9,693 nt of DNA from contig JAIRPS010000002.1 in the NCBI GenBank assembly GCA_031256885.1, positions 1 through 9,693 of the forward strand, read 5' to 3'. Origin of the DNA: Bifidobacteriaceae bacterium. Its GTDB lineage: Bacteria > Actinomycetota > Actinomycetes > Actinomycetales > WQXJ01. The position numbers and the translations under genes were made by a program. Each line of letters begins with the position of its first letter. Within the stretch, counting starts at the first letter, position 1. The notes beneath the pieces were generated by a model that was not told the origin of the DNA, did not search any database, and saw only the letters and a program-made list of their open reading frames with translations. Shown one piece after another: positions 1 to 4,664 of this stretch.

Positions 1-1744
1 TGGCATCAGTGATCTTGGCAATGTCAAACAGGGTGGTGTTTTGCAGGTCAGCTGCTTGGTTAGGAACAACTGTTTCGCCTGTCTTGGCTGCATAAGGTGC
101 GCCGGTGCCTTCCCAGTCGGTTTCACCGGTTGGGCGTAACACTGTCACTGCGGAAATCTTGTCGCGGTCGAGCGCATACAAAGGATCGCTGGAGGTGACA
201 TCAACGCTTTGGGTGACGGTTGAGGCATTGTTTGGGGTAACCCAAGCGCTGAAGTCAAGTGTCACCGTGTTGGCGGCAGCGATCTCAGCTGCTTCACCGT
301 TGTAGGTGTAGAAATTGGCGGGGTCGCTGGTTAGTTCGGGTCCGCTGAGGTTTGGATCATCAAATTCGTTGCGCAGCTGCTCAGTTGTGATGGTCGATGG
401 AACATTGACCAGGCCAGCGACATGAGTGTTGCGCGAGCTGTTGCCAACGCGGATCACGTAATCGCCGCCCTCAAGGGTGTATGCCTGGCTGGTTTCGTCG
501 TAGGAGGCTAGCGAAGTGGTGGGGAAGCTGACGGTGAGTGTTTGCTTGCCACCTGGTGCCAGGGTGTCGGTTTTGGCGTAGCCGGCGAGTTCTTGATACG
601 GCTTGTCTAAACCGGTTTGTGGCGCTGAGTAGTACACCTCAACAACTTCTTTACCGCTGTAAGTTGTGCCGGTGTTTTCAACTGTCACGGGGACGGTGAT
701 GTTGTCCGTATCAGCGGTTACGGTGCCCGCAGTGAGCGAGAACGTGGTGTAGGAACCGCCGTAGCCGAAGGGATAGTTGACTACCTTTTCCGGATTGGCA
801 CCGCCCAGGGCACCGTAGAAGGAGTCAAAGTAGCGGTAGCCAACGTAAATACCTTCAAGGTATTCCTCGTTGAGTGTGTTGCTGTCAGCATTAGCAAAAG
901 TCGGTGCAGCTGGGTAGTCGGCATAGTTGGCCGCCCAAGTGTCGACAGTTTTGCCCGATGGCGTGACATCGCCTTTCAATACCGCCACCAGCGCTTTACC
1001 AGTGTTTTGGCCAAGTTGGCTGGCTAGCACTAATGAGTCGAGGGCGGGGCCGCCATCGGGATCAGTATTGTTTGCGTTGACTTCAGCGTAGAAGGATGTG
1101 TCAACCACGCCGCCAACGTTGAGGGCGACCACAACTTGCTTGTAGGTTTGACCAATCAGGGTGATGTTGGCTAGCTCGGTGGCGTTGAGCAGGTAGTCGC
1201 CTGCTCCTGAACTGCGGTCGGAGCCTTCACCGGAGTTGCGAGCCAGCGTGTACACCGCAACGTCAGTTGGTGAGGTTGGTTGAACGGTGGTGGCATCAAG
1301 GGGTTCTTCTGCACCGGCGTAATCAACGCCGCCGCCCATGAAGCCGCCGCCACCGCTGGGTGTGTCAGCTTTTGCCACCATGGCATCCCAGTAGGCGGAG
1401 CTGGTGGTTACCGTGTAGCCGGCATCTTCAAAGCCTTTGCGGACGTTGATGACGGCGCGCTGGTTGACATCGCCAGAGCCGGTGCCGCCTTTGACGGTTT
1501 TGTATGAACCCACGCCAAACAAGGCAATGTTGCCGCCGGCGGTCAACGGCAATGCTGCCCCAGCATTGTCAAATAGGACAATCCCTTCGGTGGCAGCCTC
1601 GTAGGAGAGTGTGCTGTTGGCTAGCTCCAGGGGTGTTTCATTCGGGGTTGTATCAGCAGCTAAGGCTGCGGGTGCGGCCAGCGCGACGGCCAGGCCGAGG
1701 GCGGCCAGAACGGCCGTCTTTTTGTGATGTCTTTGCAATTGCAT
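1..1744 (-). CDS. Secreted GH3 family glycoside hydrolase, permuted domain order (C-terminal part beyond window)
   Basis: Probable extracellular beta-glucosidase/beta-glycosidase of family GH3. The frame stays open from 1744 to the left edge (581 residues, no stop). Residues 1-29 are a Sec signal peptide: basic start (RHHKK), hydrophobic Ala/Leu core, cleavage probably at ALA-AD. Residues about 40-335 match the GH3 C-terminal (alpha/beta sandwich) domain: GSGDVNQR near 90-96, RNSGEGSDR at 169-177 with E173 the likely acid/base position, PSGKTVDTWA near 262-271, EGIYVGYRYFD at 297-307, YPFGYGGSYTTF at 324-335. Residues about 340-440 are the fibronectin-III-like domain (GKEVVEVYYSAP, KPYQELAGY). 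In the permuted GH3 type, the TIM barrel with the nucleophile Asp follows these; here it would lie off-window. Start: ATG at 1744 has GAGGGAAGGA (1757-1766) upstream; an in-frame ATG at 1768 lacks an SD and would disturb the signal peptide. A Gly-rich insertion (residues 129-139) precedes the acid/base motif. Substrate cannot be told. Confidence 0.9.
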   Translation of the reverse strand, partial: MQLQRHHKKTAVLAALGLAVALAAPAALAADTTPNETPLELANSTLSYEAATEGIVLFDNAGAALPLTAGGNIALFGVGSYKTVKGGTGSGDVNQRAVINVRKGFEDAGYTVTTSSAYWDAMVAKADTPSGGGGFMGGGVDYAGAEEPLDATTVQPTSPTDVAVYTLARNSGEGSDRSSGAGDYLLNATELANITLIGQTYKQVVVALNVGGVVDTSFYAEVNANNTDPDGGPALDSLVLASQLGQNTGKALVAVLKGDVTPSGKTVDTWAANYADYPAAPTFANADSNTLNEEYLEGIYVGYRYFDSFYGALGGANPEKVVNYPFGYGGSYTTFSLTAGTVTADTDNITVPVTVENTGTTYSGKEVVEVYYSAPQTGLDKPYQELAGYAKTDTLAPGGKQTLTVSFPTTSLASYDETSQAYTLEGGDYVIRVGNSSRNTHVAGLVNVPSTITTEQLRNEFDDPNLSGPELTSDPANFYTYNGEAAEIAAANTVTLDFSAWVTPNNASTVTQSVDVTSSDPLYALDRDKISAVTVLRPTGETDWEGTGAPYAAKTGETVVPNQAADLQNTTLFDIAKITDA

Positions 1745-1791
1745 CAGATGGAAATATCCTTCCCTCATCGTTGATGACCGTGTTGTGTTGT

Positions 1792-1821
1792 GACCGGTCG
1801 GGTGGTTGGCGAAAACCGGTT
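1792..1821. promoter_or_regulatory. Paired ACCGGT palindromes, possible operator of the GH3 gene
   Basis: Two perfect 8-bp palindromes, GACCGGTC at 1792-1799 and AACCGGTT at 1814-1821, lie 48-70 bp upstream of the GH3 start. Their centres are 22 bp apart, about two helical turns, so both would face the same side of the DNA. LacI-family sugar regulators typically bind palindromes with a central CG, and AACCGGTT-like cores are common among them. That this is such a site is inference; no regulator gene is in the window, and short GC-rich palindromes also arise by chance (AACCGGTT recurs at 2436-2443). Confidence 0.3.
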
Positions 1822-1899
1822 ATGAGGATTGTTCGGCCCACCCGGGTGCATTGAAACACGACCAAACCTCAGTTTGAGACATCTGTCACATTACACCGC

Positions 1900-1926
1900 T
1901 TGACTGCGTGAACGGTGGCGGATAAG
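1900..1926 (+). promoter_or_regulatory. Weak candidate promoter for the DUF3046 gene
   Basis: TTGACT at 1900-1905 matches a sigma-70 type -35 box in 5 of 6 positions. GATAAG at 1921-1926 matches TATAAT in 4 of 6, with a 15-bp spacer that is shorter than ideal. It lies 58 bp upstream of the ATG at 1985. This is the best pair seen in the divergent gap but is not strong. Confidence 0.3.
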
Positions 1927-1984
1927 CCTGTTAGTTTCCTGGGAATTTGGGCGCGGCGGATTGTCTGGGTGTACCTTTGTGCTT

Positions 1985-2227
1985 ATGCGGATCAGTCAGT
2001 TTTGGCAGGCAATGGATACGGTTTTCGGTGTTGGATACAGCCGTTCTTTAGCATCTGACCTGGTGATCGCATCTTTAGGGCAGCGCACTGCTGGGCAGGC
2101 GTTAGCTGATGGCCTGGCTCCTCGGCTGGTTTGGCAAGCGGTTTGCGATGCCATGGAAGTTAGTGATGAGCAGCGTTGGCCTTTTCGCGCTGAGCCGCAA
2201 CGCCGCCCAGTTAATCGCGGCTATTGA
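1985..2227 (+). CDS. DUF3046 family small protein, upstream neighbour of recA
   Basis: An 80-residue protein matching the actinobacterial DUF3046 family, whose molecular role is unknown. The family pattern starts M-R-[IL]-[ST]-[QE]-F-W and is seen here as MRISQFWQAM, followed by GYSRSLASDLVIASLGQRT, then QALADGLAPRLVWQAVCDAMEVSDEQRW. The family is usually about 60-65 residues, so the last 15 or so residues (PFRAEPQRRPVNRGY) are a basic, Pro-rich extension. The start at ATG 1985 was chosen because the family begins exactly at MR; an upstream in-frame TTG (1961) and GTG (1979) add residues that do not fit. No clear SD is present (only a weak GGGTG at 1967-1971), so the message may be leaderless or weakly translated. 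Location just upstream of recA is the normal place for this family in actinobacteria. The next gene has its own SOS-regulated promoter, so the two need not be co-regulated. Confidence 0.85.
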   Translation: MRISQFWQAMDTVFGVGYSRSLASDLVIASLGQRTAGQALADGLAPRLVWQAVCDAMEVSDEQRWPFRAEPQRRPVNRGY

Positions 2228-2301
2228 ATTTGCTGTTTGCTTCAGGCTGCCGATGACGGTGGCTTGCGTTGCCCGACACGCCGTGCGCTGGGATGGTAAT
2301 T

Positions 2302-2323
2302 ACGAACAAATGTTCTATAGAAT
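2302..2323 (+). promoter_or_regulatory. LexA SOS box overlapping the recA promoter -10
   Basis: ACGAAC-AAAT-GTTCTA at 2302-2317 matches the actinobacterial/Gram-positive LexA site (TCGAAC-N4-GTTCGA) in 5 of 6 positions in each half, with the perfect core GAAC-N4-GTTC. Directly behind it, TAGAAT at 2318-2323 matches a -10 box in 5 of 6; no good -35 is seen. LexA bound here would cover the promoter, so recA and recX should be induced by DNA damage. A start of transcription near 2330 would give a leader of about 180 nt. Confidence 0.85.
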
Positions 2324-2370
2324 GGTTTGCTGTGATGGTTCACTGCTCGGCCTGCAGCGCATCTAGTTGT

Positions 2371-2483
2371 CCACTGTCCACTTAGGGCAGTAACTAAGGT
2401 GACGGTGGTGGGCCGTACAGTGGTCAAGTCAGATCAACCGGTTGGTGTTCCAGCCGGTCAACCAGTGCGGCGGTCCACCCGCC
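2371..2483 (+). other. Structured recA 5' leader (possible three-way junction plus two hairpins)
   Basis: Seen in the sequence: outer arms CCACTGT (2371-2377) and ACAGTGG (2417-2423) enclose two smaller hairpins, CTTAG (2381-2385)/CTAAG (2394-2398) and ACGG (2402-2405)/CCGT (2413-2416), which together would make a three-way junction. Next comes a 9-bp hairpin with one G-U pair, ACCGGTTGG (2437-2445)/CCAGCCGGT (2450-2458), loop TGTT. A third element is GGCGG (2469-2473)/CCGCC (2479-2483). None is followed by a T tract, so these are not intrinsic terminators. A regulatory role is inference. The stretch holds no convincing gene. Confidence 0.4.
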
Positions 2484-2512
2484 AACCGACCAAGTAAGGA
2501 AGTGTGGTAACT

Positions 2513-3592
2513 ATGGCGGCAACGCCAGATCGTGACAAGGCCTTGTCAAACGCCTTAGCCCAAATCGACCGGCAATACGGTAAAGGTTCAATCATGCGGT
2601 TGGGTGACCGCACTCATGCCCCCATTGAGGTCATTCCCACCGGCTCAGTTGCCCTTGATGTAGCGCTGGGCATTGGCGGATTGCCGCGCGGGCGGATTGT
2701 TGAAATCTACGGGCCGGAATCCTCCGGCAAAACCACCGTTGCGTTGCATGCGGTCGCCAACGCCCAACGGGCCGGTGGCGTGGCTGCCTTCATTGATGCT
2801 GAACATGCGCTGGACCCGGAATACGCCCGCAAGCTCGGTGTCAACACGGATGACCTTTTGGTAACGCAACCGGACACCGGTGAGCAAGCTTTAGAGATTG
2901 CTGACATTTTGGTGCGTTCCGGTGCCATTGACATTGTGGTGGTTGACTCGGTTGCAGCGTTGGTGCCCAAAGCGGAAATTGAAGGCGAAATGGGTGACAG
3001 CCATGTTGGTTTGCAAGCTCGCCTCATGTCACAAGCGATGCGCAAAATTACTGGTGCACTGGCTTCCAGTGGCACCACGGCGGTGTTCATCAACCAGCTT
3101 CGTGAAAAAGTTGGTGTGTTTTTCGGCTCTCCGGAAACAACCACCGGCGGCAAAGCATTGAAGTTCTATGCATCAGTGCGCTTGGATGTGCGGCGGATCG
3201 AAACTCTCAAAGAAGGCGGTGAGCCGGTCGGCAGCCGCACTCGTGTCAAAGTGGTCAAGAACAAGGTGGCTGCACCCTTCCGCCAAGCCGAATTCGACAT
3301 TCTCTACGGTCAAGGCATTTCCCGTGAAGGTGGTCTGATTGACCTGGGAGTGGAGCACGGTATTGTCCGCAAATCCGGTTCCTGGTTCACATACGAATCT
3401 GATCAGCTTGGCCAGGGTAAAGAAAACGCGCGTTCCTTCCTGCGTGACAACCCCGACCTGGCTGCCGAGATTGAGCTAAAAATTCTTACCGCCCTAGGGA
3501 TTTTGGCTGATAACCCAGCAGCCGCCCCCAATCAAGAGGCCGCCAAGATTGCTGATATCGCTGATGCGCCCAGCGCCAAACGCGCCAGCTAA
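2513..3592 (+). CDS. recA: Recombinase RecA
   Basis: RecA forms ATP-dependent filaments on single-stranded DNA, drives strand exchange in recombinational repair and triggers LexA self-cleavage in the SOS response. The 359-residue protein is full length and closely follows mycobacterial RecA without an intein. Seen: Walker A GPESSGKT at residues 67-74, Walker B region [14 protein letters not shown] followed by the DNA-binding L1 loop ([18 protein letters not shown]), [22 protein letters not shown] (L2 region), [16 protein letters not shown], and a short Ala-rich C-terminal tail. The start is ATG 2513 ([11 protein letters not shown] aligns with MTQTPDREKAL of M. tuberculosis) with AAGGAAG at 2496-2502, 10 nt upstream; an in-frame GTG at 2504 sits too close to that SD. 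The stop overlaps the recX start. Regulation: the SOS box at 2302-2317 and a structured leader. Confidence 0.99.
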   Translation: MAATPDRDKALSNALAQIDRQYGKGSIMRLGDRTHAPIEVIPTGSVALDVALGIGGLPRGRIVEIYGPESSGKTTVALHAVANAQRAGGVAAFIDAEHALDPEYARKLGVNTDDLLVTQPDTGEQALEIADILVRSGAIDIVVVDSVAALVPKAEIEGEMGDSHVGLQARLMSQAMRKITGALASSGTTAVFINQLREKVGVFFGSPETTTGGKALKFYASVRLDVRRIETLKEGGEPVGSRTRVKVVKNKVAAPFRQAEFDILYGQGISREGGLIDLGVEHGIVRKSGSWFTYESDQLGQGKENARSFLRDNPDLAAEIELKILTALGILADNPAAAPNQEAAKIADIADAPSAKRAS

Positions 3593-4083
3593 TGTCCCTC
3601 ACTGCAACGGCGTCCAACAGCCAAACTAACCCGGTTGAGCAGGCTAAACAGATGGCGCTGCGTTTGTTGACCAGCCGCCCGCGCTCACGGGCAACCCTAG
3701 TTACACGGCTCACCGAAAAAGGGGTGGCGGAAGCTGATGCGCAAACGGCAGTGGATCGTTTAGCAGCAGTTGGTTTGGTTGATGATCAGGCGTTGGCCCG
3801 CAACCTGGTGCATGATCGCCATACCCAACGTGGCTTGGTCGGTCCCGCATTGGTCCAGGAACTGCGCCGCCAGGCCATCCCCGATGACCTGGCGGCCAAT
3901 GCCTTGGCCGAACTATCCGAAGAACAAGTGCTGCAACAGGCGGTTAAACTGGCTGCCCGCAAGCTGGCGGCTACCGCTGGCCTTGACAAGACAGTTCAAC
4001 TGCGCCGCACCCAGGCCTACTTGGCGCGGCGCGGCTACACCATGGCAACCATCAACCAGGCAATAGCCGCAGCCCGCAGCTAA
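3592..4083 (+). CDS. recX: RecA regulatory protein RecX
   Basis: RecX binds within the groove of RecA filaments and caps them, limiting strand exchange and ATPase activity. The 163-residue protein has the family's all-helical repeats: QAKQMALRLLTSRPRSRATLVTRLTEKGV (residues 18-46), then VDRLAAVGLVDDQALARNLVHDRHTQRGLVGPALVQELRRQAIP, and a C-terminal helix set ending RRTQAYLARRGYTMATINQAI. RPRSR and GLVDDxxxA are typical of RecX. Its ATG shares a base with the recA stop (TAATG at 3590-3594), so it is translated by coupling to recA and made from the same SOS-induced message. The family is diverse in sequence, but the position directly after recA makes the call secure. A hairpin begins at the stop codon. 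Confidence 0.95.
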   Translation: MSLTATASNSQTNPVEQAKQMALRLLTSRPRSRATLVTRLTEKGVAEADAQTAVDRLAAVGLVDDQALARNLVHDRHTQRGLVGPALVQELRRQAIPDDLAANALAELSEEQVLQQAVKLAARKLAATAGLDKTVQLRRTQAYLARRGYTMATINQAIAAARS

Positions 4084-4098
4084 CCGGCATGGCCGGTT
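4082..4098 (+). other. Hairpin at the recX stop codon
   Basis: AACCGGC (4082-4088) and GCCGGTT (4092-4098) form a perfect 7-bp stem with the loop ATG, beginning inside the TAA stop. No T tract follows, so it is a weak terminator at best. Its 3' arm runs into the first unit of the 65-bp tandem repeat. Confidence 0.4.
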
Positions 4099-4256
4099 GG
4101 CTGTTTGGCCGGCGGGGCGGTAAGACGTTCACAGGCGGGAAACTGATTGCGTCCCGAGAGGTTAGCTGTTTGGCCGGCGGGGCGGTAAGACGTTCACAGG
4201 CGGGAAACTGATTGCAACCCGAGAGGTTGGCTGTTTGGCCGGCGGGCGGTAAGACG
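4095..4256. repeat. 65-bp tandem direct repeat, about 2.5 copies
   Basis: Unit 1 is 4095-4159, unit 2 is 4160-4224 and partial unit 3 is 4225-4256. Each begins GGTTRGCTGTTTGGCCGGCG, continues with a GGGCGGTAAGACG block and (in units 1 and 2) TTCACAGGCGGGAAACTG. Units 1 and 2 differ at only a few bases; unit 3 has lost one G in the G run and breaks off after TAAGACG. The 65-bp period is not a multiple of 3 and no gene crosses it, so it is non-coding. At the unit 2/3 junction, CAACC/GGTTG around CGAGA gives a small hairpin. There are no spacers of varying sequence, so it is not a CRISPR array. Function unknown; it lies between recX and the infC promoter. Confidence 0.9.
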
Positions 4257-4278
4257 CTGGCTATTGCTGATGACTGCA

Positions 4279-4311
4279 TTGCACACTAAGACGCTTCAAA
4301 GCATGTATAAT
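4279..4311 (+). promoter_or_regulatory. Promoter of the infC operon leader
   Basis: TATAAT at 4306-4311 is a perfect -10 box, preceded by TG at 4304-4305, close to but not exactly an extended -10. TTGCAC at 4279-4284 is the best -35-like hexamer, but its 21-bp spacer is too long for a standard sigma-70 promoter, so the -35 contact is uncertain. Transcription would start near 4318, about 350 nt ahead of the infC start. A fourth copy of TAAGACGCT (4287-4295) lies between the two boxes. Confidence 0.65.
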
Positions 4312-4317
4312 CTCTGC

Positions 4318-4597
4318 CTGACCGTCCAATCCCTGGGGCGCTGCGCATGTGTTCAGCGGCAGTCGCGTCTGCCGCTGATTACGGCAGCAAACCTTTGTCG
4401 CATCGGACCTTTGGTAAAACCGAGGAGTCGGTGGTTGGGATTGGAGCGCAAGCGGAGGTATCTCCCACCTGAGTCCCGCTGCTTTGAGCAGCCAGGGGCT
4501 GGGTTAGTTCATTGCTTACGGGCATGGGCTGATCGGTGCTTGCCCACCTGCAAGCATCTTGTGGTGTAGGCCTTCGCGCGGCGCGCGAAGGCCTTTT
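4318..4597 (+). ncRNA. Structured attenuator leader RNA of the infC operon
   Basis: About 280 nt without a credible gene that can fold extensively. Stems seen: TCAGCGGCAG (4353-4362)/CTGCCGCTGA (4369-4378), a perfect 10-bp hairpin; ACCGA (4419-4423)/TCGGT (4428-4432) with loop GGAG; GGGATT (4437-4442)/AGTCCC closing a domain with a GCGCAAGC mini-hairpin and GGAG/CTCC; GCTGCT (4478-4483)/AGCAGC (4487-4492); TGCTTGC (4537-4543)/GCAAGCA (4550-4556) with loop CCACCT. It ends in the terminator at 4569-4597. GGGCA (4520-4524) can pair with TGCCC (4541-4545), which excludes the TGCTTGC hairpin. Leaders before infC-rpmI-rplT are known in other bacteria to sense L20 (Bacillus) or other signals; I do not recognise this one as a named RNA family. 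The exact 5' end is inferred from the -10 box. Confidence 0.6.
4569..4597 (+). terminator. Intrinsic terminator (attenuator) upstream of infC
   Basis: GGCCTTCGCGC (4569-4579) and GCGCGAAGGCC (4583-4593) form a perfect 11-bp stem with the 3-nt loop GGC, followed by TTTT (4594-4597). It is the strongest terminator-like structure in the window. It lies between the infC promoter and the infC start, not after a gene, which is the arrangement of transcription attenuation. The alternative is that it simply ends a small RNA starting near 4318, with infC using another promoter; none is obvious in the 67 bases between. Confidence 0.85.
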
Positions 4598-4664
4598 GTG
4601 TGCGGTCATTATGTGGTTGAGCTGCACCTAAGCTTAACCAGCAGCAGCGTGAGGAGCCAGAAAG

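Noticed and set aside
2109..2366. An 85-codon plus-strand open frame overlapping the DUF3046 gene and the SOS box
   Set aside because: It lies in another frame over a recognised family member, shows no family pattern, and runs through the recA promoter.
2504..2512. GTG at 2504 as the recA start
   Set aside because: Only 3 nt separate it from the AAGGA core, and family alignment favours ATG 2513.
2513..3592. Intein in RecA, as in M. tuberculosis
   Set aside because: The protein is continuous through all conserved blocks with normal length.
4095..4256. CRISPR array
   Set aside because: The repeats are directly head to tail with no unique spacers, and no cas genes are nearby.
4052..4279. Minus-strand frame across the tandem repeats
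   Set aside because: The 65-bp period shifts the frame at each unit, so the peptide is not a true protein repeat, and it overlaps the recX end.
4264..4569. A 101-codon plus-strand frame in the infC leader
   Set aside because: It begins upstream of the -10 box, has a random-looking Cys/Arg/Leu-rich composition and ends in the terminator stem. The region reads better as structured RNA.
4318..4600. tRNA, SRP RNA, tmRNA or T-box in the infC leader
   Set aside because: No tRNA cloverleaf, no SRP GGAAG-type apical loop, and no T-box AGGGTGG-type motif could be found by eye.
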